A stretch of 64,000 nucleotides of DNA from Glycomyces albidus (GTDB lineage Bacteria; Actinomycetota; Actinomycetes; Mycobacteriales; Micromonosporaceae): positions 124,001 through 188,000 of the forward strand of contig NZ_WIAO01000004.1 in the NCBI RefSeq assembly GCF_009451885.1, written 5' to 3'. This document shows positions 27,304 to 37,029 of the stretch, one piece after another (positions within the stretch are counted from its first letter, which is position 1; each line of letters starts with the position of its first letter). Both the position numbers and the translations under genes were made by a program. The notes beneath the pieces are model-generated. The model searched no databases. It was not told the origin of the DNA and was given only the letters and a program-made list of their open reading frames with translations.

Positions 27304-28940
27304 CAGCGCTCCCTGGTGGGGATGCGCAGGCAGTGGGCCTCCGCGACCCGGTCGGCCTCGCCGTAGCCGGCGTCGACGTGCCGGATGACGCCCATGGCGG
27401 GGTCGTTGGAGAGGACCCGCTCGAGCTTCTCGGCGGCCAGCGCGGTGCCGTCGGCGACGGTGACCTGCCCGGCGTGGATCGACCGGCCGATGCCGACGCC
27501 GCCGCCGTGGTGGATCGAGACCCAGCTCGCTCCCGACGCGGTGTTGACGAGGGCGTTGAGCAGCGGCCAGTCCGCGATCGCGTCCGAACCGTCCTTCATG
27601 GACTCGGTCTCGCGGTAGGGCGAGGCGACCGAGCCGCAGTCGAGGTGGTCGCGGCCGATCACGATGGGGGCCTTCAGGGTCCCGTCCGCGACCATCTCGT
27701 TGAAGCGCACCCCCGCGACGTCGCGCTCGCCGTGCCCGAGCCAGCAGATCCGGGCCGGCAGGCCCTGGAACGCCACCCGTTCGCGAGCCAGCGAGATCCA
27801 GCGGTGCAGGGTCCGGTTCTCCGGGAACAGGTCCAGGACGGCCTGGTCGGTCGCGGCGATGTCGGCCGGGTCGCCCGAGAGCGCGGCCCACCGGAACGGG
27901 CCCTTGCCTTCGCAGAACAGCGGCCGGATGTAGGCCGGCACGAAGCCCGGGAACGCGAAGGCGCGCTCGAAGCCGCCTTCCAGGGCCTCGCCGCGGATCG
28001 AGTTGCCGTAGTCGAAGACCTCGGCGCCCGCGTCGAGGAACCCGACCATGGCCTCGACGTGGCGGGCCATCGACTCGCGGGCGCGTTCGGTGAACGCCTC
28101 AGGGTCGTTCTTCGCGAGGTCGGCGGCGTCCTTGTAGTACACGCCCGCGGGCACGTACGACAGCGGGTCGTGCGCGGAGGTCTGGTCGGTGACGATGTCG
28201 ACCTCCACGCCGCGCGCCAGGATCGCCGGGACGACCTCCGCGGCATTGCCGACCAGGCCGATCGACTTCGCGGTGCCGGCCCGCTTGGCCGCGAGCGCCT
28301 GCGCGACCGCGTCGTCGAGGTCGGCCGCGACCGTGTCGAGGTAGCGGGTCCGCAGGCGTCGCTCCAGCCGCTCGGGGTCGACCTCGACGATGAGGCACAC
28401 GCCGTCGTTCATGGTCACGGCGAGCGGCTGCGCGCCGCCCATGCCGCCGCAGCCGGCCGTGAGCGTGAGCGTGCCCTTCAGGGTGCCGCCGAAGCGCTTC
28501 GCGGCGACGGCGGCGAACGTCTCGTACGTCCCCTGGAGGATCCCCTGGGTCCCGATGTAGATCCACGAACCGGCCGTCATCTGCCCGTACATGGTCAGGC
28601 CCAGGGACTCCAGGCGGCGGAACTCGGGCCAGGTCGCCCAGTCGGGCACCAGGTTCGAGTTCGCGATGAGCACGCGCGGCGCCCACTCGTGGGTGCGCAT
28701 GACCCCGACCGCCCGGCCCGACTGGACGAGCAGCGTCTCGTCGGGAGCGAGCGTGAGGAGCGTCCGCAGGATCGCGGCCAGGTCGTCGCGGCTGCGCGCG
28801 GCCTTCCCGGTGCCGCCGTAGACGACCAGGTCCTCGGGCCGCTCGGCGACCGCCGGGTCGAGGTTGTTCTGGAGCATCCGGTAGGCCGCCTCGGCCTGCC
28901 ACGTGCGGCAGTGCAGGTCGGCGCCGTGTGGTGCGTGCAT
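27303..28940 (-). CDS. hutU: Urocanate hydratase
   Basis: HutU is the NAD+-containing urocanase that hydrates urocanate to imidazolone propionate. Motifs include [62 protein letters not shown], the active-site [20 protein letters not shown] and [17 protein letters not shown]. Its 545 residues are the usual size. It is first of the hut genes and starts only 32 nt after the hppD stop, so read-through from hppD is likely. Confidence 0.96.
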   Translation of the reverse strand: MHAPHGADLHCRTWQAEAAYRMLQNNLDPAVAERPEDLVVYGGTGKAARSRDDLAAILRTLLTLAPDETLLVQSGRAVGVMRTHEWAPRVLIANSNLVPDWATWPEFRRLESLGLTMYGQMTAGSWIYIGTQGILQGTYETFAAVAAKRFGGTLKGTLTLTAGCGGMGGAQPLAVTMNDGVCLIVEVDPERLERRLRTRYLDTVAADLDDAVAQALAAKRAGTAKSIGLVGNAAEVVPAILARGVEVDIVTDQTSAHDPLSYVPAGVYYKDAADLAKNDPEAFTERARESMARHVEAMVGFLDAGAEVFDYGNSIRGEALEGGFERAFAFPGFVPAYIRPLFCEGKGPFRWAALSGDPADIAATDQAVLDLFPENRTLHRWISLARERVAFQGLPARICWLGHGERDVAGVRFNEMVADGTLKAPIVIGRDHLDCGSVASPYRETESMKDGSDAIADWPLLNALVNTASGASWVSIHHGGGVGIGRSIHAGQVTVADGTALAAEKLERVLSNDPAMGVIRHVDAGYGEADRVAEAHCLRIPTRER

Positions 28941-28972
28941 GTCGCTCCCGGTCTCGAGATCACACCGTCAGA

Positions 28973-30190
<1,218 letters not shown>

Positions 30191-30271
30191 TCATTGTTCA
30201 CATGCGGTGACTGGGCAAGCCGTTCGCCCGAAGCTGTGCAGATTGCGCAGATGTACCAGTCGGGAGGCGCT

Positions 30272-30293
30272 TACACTGGTCGATATGACCAGT
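30272..30293 (+). promoter_or_regulatory. Promoter -10 and operator over the start codon of the Lrp/AsnC gene
   Basis: TACACT (30272-30277) is a good actinobacterial -10 hexamer just 7 bp before the ATG, so the mRNA would be leaderless. The inverted repeat ACTGGTC-GATAT-GACCAGT (30275-30293, perfect 7-bp arms) covers the -10 end and the start codon, suggesting autorepression. A further ACCAGT half-site lies at about 30255. Confidence 0.65.
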
Positions 30294-30782
30294 GGAACGG
30301 ACTCATCACGGAGGAGCGTCGACGCGCTCGACGCACGGCTCATCGAACTCCTCGAGGCCGAGCCGCGGATCGGGGTCCTCGAGTGCGCCCGGCGGCTCGG
30401 GGTGGCGCGCGGGACCGTGCAGGCGCGGCTCGACAAGCTCGTCTCGCGCGGCGTCGTCCGCGACTTCGGGCCGCGCGTGGACCCCGCGGCCCTCGGCTAC
30501 CCCGTGACCGCGTTCGTGACGCTGGAGCTGCGGCAGGCCGTCGGGCACCAGCCGATGGCGCAGCGGCTCGCGCGGATCCCCGAGGTCCTCGAGGCGCACA
30601 CGGTGACCGGGGCCGGCGACATGCTGTGCCGCATCGTCGCGCGCACGAACGCCGAACTCCAGGACGTCATCGACCGGGTCCTCGCGAGCGAGGGCGTCCT
30701 GCGGGCCACCACGGTGATCGCACTGGCCGAGCAGATCCCCCACCGGACGCTGCCGCTGGTCAAGGAGGCCGCGAGCGGCTGA
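30285..30782 (+). CDS. Lrp/AsnC-family transcriptional regulator
   Basis: The 165-residue protein has an N-terminal HTH (VDALDARLIELLEAEPRIGV, ECARRLGVARGTVQARLDKL) and a C-terminal AsnC/RAM ligand domain (VTGAGDMLCRIVART). The ATG at 30285 is chosen. A frame open further upstream lacks coding character. It is divergent from hppD and 150 bp away, so it probably controls tyrosine (and perhaps the coupled histidine) catabolism in response to an aromatic amino acid or keto acid. The ligand is unknown. Confidence 0.88.
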   Translation: MTSGTDSSRRSVDALDARLIELLEAEPRIGVLECARRLGVARGTVQARLDKLVSRGVVRDFGPRVDPAALGYPVTAFVTLELRQAVGHQPMAQRLARIPEVLEAHTVTGAGDMLCRIVARTNAELQDVIDRVLASEGVLRATTVIALAEQIPHRTLPLVKEAASG

Positions 30783-30788
30783 GCGGCG

Positions 30789-31829
30789 CTACTCGCCGGT
30801 CCTGCGGGCGATCACGGTGATCTCGTGCCGGTTGTGGCGGAGCTGGCGGGCGTGCAGGACCTCGTACGGTCCGGCCAGCGAGGCCAGGCAGGCCTGGATC
30901 GTCGCGAGCACGTCCCGGCTGCCGGTCTTGAGCGTGACGATCGCGAGCGCGCCGGGCGCGAGGTGCTCGGCGGCGCGGACCATGAGGTCGCAGCTGAGCT
31001 TCGGGTCCATGCGCATGTCGTTGACCGCGACGTCGAAGACGGTGCGGTTGCTGCGCAGAAACCGGCCGGCGGTGAGCTTGAGGTGCTTGACCTGCGGGTC
31101 GCGGGCGACCCGTTCGTCGAGGTCGCCCGGGTCGACGGCCCACACGTGCATGCGGCGCTGCCGCAGGATCCGGGTCCAGCCGCCCGGCGCGGCGCCGAAG
31201 TCGACCGCTCTGCCCCCGGCGGGGAGGTCGAGGCCGAACTCGCGGAGGGCCTCCTCGAGTTTGAACTCGGCGCGCGAGATCTGGTCGCGGGTCTTCGACA
31301 GGCGCACGCCGCCGCCCGGCCAGTCGCTGAGGCTGTCGCGGGTCTCGTTGAGGCCCAAGAGGATCCCGTTCGGCGTCAGGCAGCATGAGAGGACGTGGTC
31401 GCGGCCGGACTTGGCGACCGAGAAGCCGGCCTCCTCGAGTTCGCCGGCGATCGCCCCGAACAGCGCGGCGGGCCCGAACCCGTAGTCCGAGCGCCCGCTC
31501 GCCCACACCTGGACGGCGAGGCCGCCTTCGATGCCGGCCTCGCGGACCTCCGCGAGCGCGGCCTCAGCCACCTGGTCGATCCCGGTGCCCGCGGCGAGCG
31601 TCGCCGCCTGGACGGTGATGTGGCGCGGGAAGACCAGCGGCGCCTCGATGCACCGGTCGGCGACCTCCTGGGCGGTGAGCCCGGGTGCGGTGATCACGGC
31701 CATCTCGGGAGCGATCTGCTCGACCTTGGCCTCAGGGCCGAAGTCGAGCTCGAGTTCCCGGATCGCCAGCGGAAGTGACTCTTCAGCCGCCGAAACGACA
31801 ACTCGCTGCTCATCGAACACGCCGAACAT
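30789..31829 (-). CDS. RlmM/FtsJ-like SAM-dependent rRNA 2'-O-methyltransferase
   Basis: The 346-residue protein has an N-terminal THUMP-like region and a C-terminal Rossmann methyltransferase with the FtsJ K-D-K pattern: LSKTRDQISRAEFKLEEAL (Lys), the SAM motif AVDFGAAPGGWTRIL, FDVAVNDMRMDP (Asp) and IVTLKTG (Lys). RlmM of gamma-proteobacteria methylates C2498 of 23S rRNA. The target here is not proven. The ATG at 31829 directly abuts GGAAGG, so the GTG three codons in (31820) may be the true start. It converges tightly with the Lrp gene (6 nt). Confidence 0.82.
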   Translation of the reverse strand: MFGVFDEQRVVVSAAEESLPLAIRELELDFGPEAKVEQIAPEMAVITAPGLTAQEVADRCIEAPLVFPRHITVQAATLAAGTGIDQVAEAALAEVREAGIEGGLAVQVWASGRSDYGFGPAALFGAIAGELEEAGFSVAKSGRDHVLSCCLTPNGILLGLNETRDSLSDWPGGGVRLSKTRDQISRAEFKLEEALREFGLDLPAGGRAVDFGAAPGGWTRILRQRRMHVWAVDPGDLDERVARDPQVKHLKLTAGRFLRSNRTVFDVAVNDMRMDPKLSCDLMVRAAEHLAPGALAIVTLKTGSRDVLATIQACLASLAGPYEVLHARQLRHNRHEITVIARRTGE

Positions 31830-31996
31830 CCTTCCACACCGCCCTTCCGCTCACCCGCCGCCCGCGGTCGCGCGAACGCCGGGCGGTCGCGGCGAGGCGG
31901 TCCGCCCGCAACGCGCCCGGGCGGCCGACGAGCCGGGGCCGCGGAGGGTATCCACGGTCCTGGCAGCGACTCGGCGGCGGTCCGCCGAGGCGGGCC

Positions 31997-33220
31997 CTAG
32001 TTCGGCGCGGGCAGGATCGTGCCGGTCACCTCGCCCAGGCCGATGACCGAGCCGTCCGGTCCCGGGGCGGTCGCCGCGATGGTCACGGTGTCGCCGTCCT
32101 CGAGGAACGTGCGGGACTCGCCGTCGCCGACGCGCACCGGCTCCTTGCCGCCCCACGTGAGTTCGAGGAACGAGCCGCGCTGGTCCGCGGCCTCGCCGGA
32201 GACGGTGCCGGACGCGTACAGGTCGCCGGTGCGCAGGGAGGCGCCGTTGACGGTCATGTGCGCGAGCATCTGCGCCGGCGTCCAGTACATGCCCTTGAAC
32301 GGCGGCCGGGACACCTCGGTGCCGTTCCAGCGCACCGACATCGACAGGTCGTAGCCGAACCGCTCCGACTCCTGGAGGTAGCCGAGCGGGGCCGGGTCCT
32401 GGACAGGCGCGTCGGCCTTCGCGGCCGCGAGCGCGTCGAGCGGGGTGACCCAGTGGCCGATCGAGGTCGCGAAGGACTTGCCGAGGAACGGGCCGAGCGG
32501 CACGTACTCCCATGCCTGGATGTCGCGCGCGGACCAGTCGTTGACGAGGACCGCGCCGAAGACGTGCTCAGTGAAGTCGTCCGGGTTCACCGGCGTCCCG
32601 AGGTCGGTGCCGACGCCGACGACGAACCCGACCTCGGCTTCGATGTCGAGGCGGGCGCTCGGGCCGAACTCGACCGGCCCGTCGGGAGTCTTGCGCTGCC
32701 CGCGGGGCCGCACGACCGGCGTCCCGGAGGGCACGACGGTGCCGGCGCGGCCGTGGTAGCCGACCGGCAGGTGCTTCCAGTTCGGCAGCAGCGGCTCGGC
32801 GTCGGGCCGGAAGAGCCGGCCGAGGTTCGTCGCGTGGTGCTCGGAGGCGTAGAAGTCCACGTAGTCCGCGACGCGGAACGGCAGGTGCATGCGGACCTTG
32901 TCGACCGGGGTCAGCAGGGTCGCTGACTGGTCCCGGTGGCGGCGGTCGGCCAGGAGCTCGGTGAGCTGGTGGCGGACGAGGCGCCACGCAGGCGGGCCCA
33001 TCGCGAGCAGTGCGTTCAGGTCGTGCTCGTGGAACGCCGGGCGGATCCACGGCAGGAAGAACTGGCCGGTGGCGAGCGCCCGCAGGTCCAGGACCTGGTC
33101 GCCGATGCGGACCCCGATGCGCGGGGCCGGGTCCTTGCGGGTCGAGAAGACCCCGTACGGCAGGTGGGCGAGGCCGTACGGGCCGGGGTCGGCGCCTTCG
33201 ACCCAGCTGGTGGCGGTCAT
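31997..33220 (-). CDS. fah: Fumarylacetoacetase
   Basis: FAH cleaves fumarylacetoacetate to fumarate and acetoacetate, the last step of homogentisate degradation. The full-length form (407 residues) has the N-terminal SH3-like region and the catalytic domain: DYVDFYASEHHATNLGRLFR (catalytic His, metal Asp), YHGRAGTVVPSG, RLDIEAEVGFVVG (metal Glu pair), VLVNDWSARDIQAWEY and GKSFATSIGHWV. It overlaps the unknown upstream gene by 4 nt. Confidence 0.95.
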   Translation of the reverse strand: MTATSWVEGADPGPYGLAHLPYGVFSTRKDPAPRIGVRIGDQVLDLRALATGQFFLPWIRPAFHEHDLNALLAMGPPAWRLVRHQLTELLADRRHRDQSATLLTPVDKVRMHLPFRVADYVDFYASEHHATNLGRLFRPDAEPLLPNWKHLPVGYHGRAGTVVPSGTPVVRPRGQRKTPDGPVEFGPSARLDIEAEVGFVVGVGTDLGTPVNPDDFTEHVFGAVLVNDWSARDIQAWEYVPLGPFLGKSFATSIGHWVTPLDALAAAKADAPVQDPAPLGYLQESERFGYDLSMSVRWNGTEVSRPPFKGMYWTPAQMLAHMTVNGASLRTGDLYASGTVSGEAADQRGSFLELTWGGKEPVRVGDGESRTFLEDGDTVTIAATAPGPDGSVIGLGEVTGTILPAPN

Positions 33221-34020
33221 GCGTCGTCCCCTCCTCGTTCAGCACCCCGCTGCAGCAGGCCCAGGTGCAGGAGGTCGCCGAGCGGCTCGTCGATGCTGCA
33301 CGAGCCGAAGCCGGTCCACAGGGCGCGCGGCCGGCCCAGGAGCGGCTTCGCGCGGGAGGCGAGGTCCTCGGCGTCCTCGGAGGCCAGGGTCTCGGCGATC
33401 GCGTCGACGTCGGCGCCGTTCGCGGCCGCGTCGGCGGCGAGCAGCACGTTCAGGAAACCGTGGTGGACGAAGCCGGTGGCCGGGTCGCGGTGGCGGACCG
33501 CGTGGTGCAGGCCCGCGGTGAGTTTGAACTGCATGCCGCGCCGGCGGCAGCCGTGGATCGCGGCGGCGAGGACCGCCGGGGACGGGAAGAACTCGGCGGC
33601 GACCCCGCCGGTGCGGAACTTCGGGGTGAACCCGGTCGGGCGGACGGCGTCGAGCGCGTCCTCGCCGAACGGGATCTCCGCGTACACGGCCTTCCCGGAG
33701 AAGTGCTTCACGAGGTGGTCGAGGGCGTGCCGCGACTCGTAGTGCGTCACCATGACCTGCGGCGCGAGGGCCGCGACGGCCGGCGCGACCGCTTCGGGCT
33801 CGCCGTCGACGACCACGCCGATGCGCAGCTCCCCCCTGCCGGGGTCGAGCTCCCCGAGGCGGCTCTGCGGGACGAGGAGCGGGCCCACGAGGGGCGCGAA
33901 CCAGGACTGCCGGTACCCGCGGTGGGCGGGGACTGCGGCTTCGAGCGGCGCGTTTCCTGGTGGGAAGACCGCCGCGTCGTCGATCAGGCCCCGCAGCATC
34001 GCGGGGATCACTCCAGCCAT
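33217..34020 (-). CDS. Uncharacterised protein coupled to fah
   Basis: The 267-residue soluble protein overlaps fah by 4 nt, so the two are translated together. I do not recognise a named family. Alternating strand/helix segments (ELRIGVVVDGE, QVMVTHYESRH, KAVYAEIPFG, FTPKFRTGG, MQFKLTAGLHHAVRH) suggest a TIM-barrel-like enzyme. A His-rich patch LTAGLHHAVRHRD followed by GFVHHGFLN could bind a metal or an acidic substrate. The module lacks maleylacetoacetate isomerase (maiA). This gene is a positional candidate for that step or for an accessory role, which is inference only. Confidence 0.8.
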   Translation of the reverse strand: MAGVIPAMLRGLIDDAAVFPPGNAPLEAAVPAHRGYRQSWFAPLVGPLLVPQSRLGELDPGRGELRIGVVVDGEPEAVAPAVAALAPQVMVTHYESRHALDHLVKHFSGKAVYAEIPFGEDALDAVRPTGFTPKFRTGGVAAEFFPSPAVLAAAIHGCRRRGMQFKLTAGLHHAVRHRDPATGFVHHGFLNVLLAADAAANGADVDAIAETLASEDAEDLASRAKPLLGRPRALWTGFGSCSIDEPLGDLLHLGLLQRGAERGGDDA

Positions 34021-34197
34021 GCCCAGAGCCTAGAGCGCTCGCGCGCACGGGTCCAGCGGTCCGCGCACGGAATGCGCGGAGCCGCGCAGGAGGCGCGCAG
34101 AGCGGTCGAAATCGAACGGCGGGAGGGCTATTCTCGGGGCATATCCGTGACGGGGGCCGCACCCTGTGCCTCCGAGCGATCCGACAAAGGAGTCGTC

Positions 34198-35382
34198 GTG
34201 CCGTTCTACCGTTCGGTCGGGCAGATCCCCGACAAGCGACACACGCAGTTCCGCCAGGACGACGGGAGCCTGTACTCCGAGGAGCTCATGGGCCAGGAGG
34301 GCTTCTCCTCGGACTCCTCGCTCCTGTACCACCGCTTCCGGCCCACCGCGATCAGCGCCAGCACCGAGCACCGCCCCGAGAAGGCCGAGCCGGTGCCGAA
34401 CCACCCCCTCAAGCCGCGCCACTTCCGCACCCACAAGCTCGACGCCGCCGGCGACGCGATCATGGGCCGCAACCACCTGCTGTCCAATGCGGACGTCCGG
34501 ATCTCGTACGCGGTCGCCGACCGCCCCTCGCCGCTGTACCGCAACGCCATCGGCGACGAGTGCATCTACGTCGAGTCCGGTTCGGCGCATGTGGAGACCT
34601 CGTTCGGCGCCATCGACATCGCCCAGGGCGACTACCTGATCATGCCGATGTCGACGATCTACCGGGTGATCCCCGGGGCCGACGAGCCGCTGCGCACGCT
34701 CGTCGTCGAGTCGACCGGCCACATCACCCCGCCGAAGCGCTACCTGTCGGTGCGCGGCCAGTTCCTCGAGCACTCCCCGTACTGCGAGCGCGACCTCCGC
34801 AGCCCCGAGGAGCCACTGCTCGTCGACGGCGAGGACGTCGACGTGTACGTCCAGCACCGGGGCCGCGGGTCCTCGACACTGTGGACGAAGTTCACGTACG
34901 CGCACCACCCGTTCGACGTGGTCGGCTGGGACGGCTGCCTGTACCCGTGGGTGTTCTCGATCCACGACTTCGAACCGATCACCGGCCGCATCCACCAGCC
35001 GCCGCCCGCCCACCAGGTGTTCCAGGGCCCGAACTTCGTCATCTGCAACTTCGTGCCGCGCAAGGTGGACTACCACCCGGACGCGATCCCGGTGCCGTAC
35101 AACCACCACAACGTCGACTCCGACGAGGTGATGTTCTACTGCGGCGGCAACTACGAGGCCCGCCGCGGCTCCGGCATCGAGCAGGGCTCGATCTCCCTGC
35201 ACCCGTCCGGCTTCACGCACGGCCCCCAGCCCGGCGCCCCCGAGCGCTCGATCGGCGCCGACTTCTTCGACGAGCTCGCCGTCATGGTCGACACGTTCCG
35301 CCCCCTCGAACTGTGCGAGCCGGCCCTCGACGTCGAGGACACCAACTACGCCTGGACCTGGAACCGCGACCCGGGCCTCTAG
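34198..35382 (+). CDS. hmgA: Homogentisate 1,2-dioxygenase
   Basis: HmgA opens the homogentisate ring to maleylacetoacetate using Fe(II) and O2. The cupin-type protein (394 residues) has YNHHNVDSDEVMFYCGGNYE and LHPSGFTHGPQPG, carrying the His/Glu iron ligands, plus FEPITGRIHQPPPAHQVFQG. The start is GTG at 34198, preceded by AAAGGAG. Long open frame upstream is antisense shadow of the fah partner. It is divergent from the fah-linked unknown gene, so both arms probably share a control region (34021-34197). Confidence 0.95.
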   Translation: MPFYRSVGQIPDKRHTQFRQDDGSLYSEELMGQEGFSSDSSLLYHRFRPTAISASTEHRPEKAEPVPNHPLKPRHFRTHKLDAAGDAIMGRNHLLSNADVRISYAVADRPSPLYRNAIGDECIYVESGSAHVETSFGAIDIAQGDYLIMPMSTIYRVIPGADEPLRTLVVESTGHITPPKRYLSVRGQFLEHSPYCERDLRSPEEPLLVDGEDVDVYVQHRGRGSSTLWTKFTYAHHPFDVVGWDGCLYPWVFSIHDFEPITGRIHQPPPAHQVFQGPNFVICNFVPRKVDYHPDAIPVPYNHHNVDSDEVMFYCGGNYEARRGSGIEQGSISLHPSGFTHGPQPGAPERSIGADFFDELAVMVDTFRPLELCEPALDVEDTNYAWTWNRDPGL

Positions 35383-35393
35383 CATTCCGGCGA

Positions 35394-35419
35394 CGGGGCC
35401 GCCTGCCGAGGCGGTCCCG
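35394..35419 (+). terminator. Terminator of hmgA
   Basis: An 11-bp stem (CGGGGCCGCCT with AGGCGGTCCCG, one G-T pair) with loop GCCG is followed by TTTCCCC. It starts 11 bp past the stop codon. Confidence 0.75.
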
Positions 35420-35577
35420 TTTCCCCCTCGCGCGCAAGAGCATCGGACCGCTACATTGGACGGGCCGGCCGCGGGACTCAGGTGCGATTTCCGGATCCGT
35501 TTTGTGAACGCTCTTTCGCCATCGCGCCGCCCGCTCCCCGGCCGGCACCCCTGCACCCCCGACCCCCGAAGGCCCCC

Positions 35578-37029
35578 ATGGAGTCCGTCGCCGACCTCGT
35601 CGCCGCCGAAGATGTGCTGCTGTTCGTGAACGCGGCCGTCGCCGCCACCGGGCAGGACGAGTTCCACACCGGCAGGGGGCGTCAGGAGTGGTCCGTGGAC
35701 TTCCTCCACGAGTACATGCTCGTGAACTACCGGGACCTGTACGCCGCCGCGCTCGCGCTCGGGATCAACGACCGGAACAAGGCCGCGATCGTGCTCCGAC
35801 TGCTGCGGACCGGCGCTGACGCGTCGCCCGCTCAGCGGGCAGTCGAAGGACGGCTGATCCGGCGCGCGCTCCGGGACCTGCCGACCTCGCGCGTGTACCG
35901 GCTGTTCACAGCGTTGCAGAAGGCCAAGGTGAACAACCGGCGGACGCGCGCGGTCATGCGCGAATGGCTGTCGGCCCGGCCCGACCTCGGGTTCGAGGCC
36001 GTCAAGTACCGCGGCGCGTTCAAGCGCGCGGCCGTCCACGCCCATCTCGACCTCGACGGGCTCCCCGGGGACGCCGGGGCGGAAGTCGCCTCGTTCCTGT
36101 TCGCGCCCATGACCTCCGGCCGCTACCGGACGCCGCTGTTCGAGGCCTGGCGCCGCGCCCACTTCGAGCGGTCCGCCGTGTTCGAGCTGCCGTACACCGT
36201 CGCCGAGGGGTTCGCGGTCAAGCACGGTATCCCCCGCCATGTGCTCCTCGAGCAGATCGCGCCGCTCCTGACCCGCAACGAGCGGCTGCGGCTCCAGCGC
36301 AGCGGCGGCGCCGCGGTCGAGCTCGACGCGGCCGCGCTCGGCCGGATGCCGCTGACCAGGCTCGCCGCCTACGTGCTCGCCATCCCCGAACCCGAGCGCG
36401 GCGAACGGCGCGAGGAACTGACTCGCGCCCTGCGGGCCGCGGCCCGCCGGACCGCCGGCGACCGGGCCGGAACCTGGGGCACCGTGGCGGCCGTCCTCGA
36501 CGACTCGTACTCGTCGAGCGGCTCCGGCGAGAAGCGCCGCCGCCCGCTCGTCGTCGCGCTCGCCGCGCATTACCTGCTCGAAGCGCTCGCGCGAGAGTAC
36601 CGGCCGCTCTGGCTCTCGGGGAACGAGGACGCGCTGCTCGCGAAGCCGCGGGGCGTCACCGCGCTCGGCGACCGGATCCTCGACGCCCTTGAGACGCCGC
36701 CCGAGCAGCTCATCGTCGTCTCGGACGGCTGGGACAACGCGCCCGCCGGGCTCGCATCGGAGGTCTTGCGGGTGTGGACCACCCGCCTCGACCCCGCACG
36801 CCGGACCGCGATCGCGCACCTGAACCCGGTGTTCGACGCCGACGGCATCGGCGTGCGCCGGCTCGCGCCGAGCGTCCCTACCGCGGGCATTCGCGACGCC
36901 GAGGACCTGCCCGAACTGGTGGCGTTCGCGCGCTTCGACGACGGACGGGCCGGCATCGACGAACTGCGGGCCGCCGTCGACGCCCGCGTCGAACGCTGGC
37001 TCGCGGAGGAGGAACCTTGGGCCGCTTGA
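35578..37029 (+). CDS. TROVE-like/vWA protein (Ro60-related fold)
   Basis: The N-terminal ~300 residues are all-helical with repeats (FLHEYMLVNYRDLYAAALAL, INDRNKAAIVLRLLRTG, KVNNRRTRAVMREWL), resembling the RNA-binding HEAT-like ring of TROVE/Ro60 proteins. The C-terminus is a von Willebrand A domain with an intact MIDAS: D308-x-S310-x-S312 (VLDDSYSSSG), Thr361 (RGVTALGDRI) and Asp383 (VVSDGWDN). Bacterial Ro proteins bind Y-like RNAs and aid RNA turnover or repair. Start ATG 35578, 483 residues, is preferred because the upstream frame is Pro-rich with poor codon use. A TACATT -10 lies at 35452. It overlaps the next gene by 13 nt. Assignment as TROVE is by fold pattern, so moderate. Confidence 0.7.
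   Translation: MESVADLVAAEDVLLFVNAAVAATGQDEFHTGRGRQEWSVDFLHEYMLVNYRDLYAAALALGINDRNKAAIVLRLLRTGADASPAQRAVEGRLIRRALRDLPTSRVYRLFTALQKAKVNNRRTRAVMREWLSARPDLGFEAVKYRGAFKRAAVHAHLDLDGLPGDAGAEVASFLFAPMTSGRYRTPLFEAWRRAHFERSAVFELPYTVAEGFAVKHGIPRHVLLEQIAPLLTRNERLRLQRSGGAAVELDAAALGRMPLTRLAAYVLAIPEPERGERREELTRALRAAARRTAGDRAGTWGTVAAVLDDSYSSSGSGEKRRRPLVVALAAHYLLEALAREYRPLWLSGNEDALLAKPRGVTALGDRILDALETPPEQLIVVSDGWDNAPAGLASEVLRVWTTRLDPARRTAIAHLNPVFDADGIGVRRLAPSVPTAGIRDAEDLPELVAFARFDDGRAGIDELRAAVDARVERWLAEEEPWAA

Noticed and set aside
35420-35577. Y-RNA gene upstream of the TROVE-like gene
   Set aside because: No convincing stem-loop of Y-RNA type was found in this gap by eye; only a -10-like TACATT.
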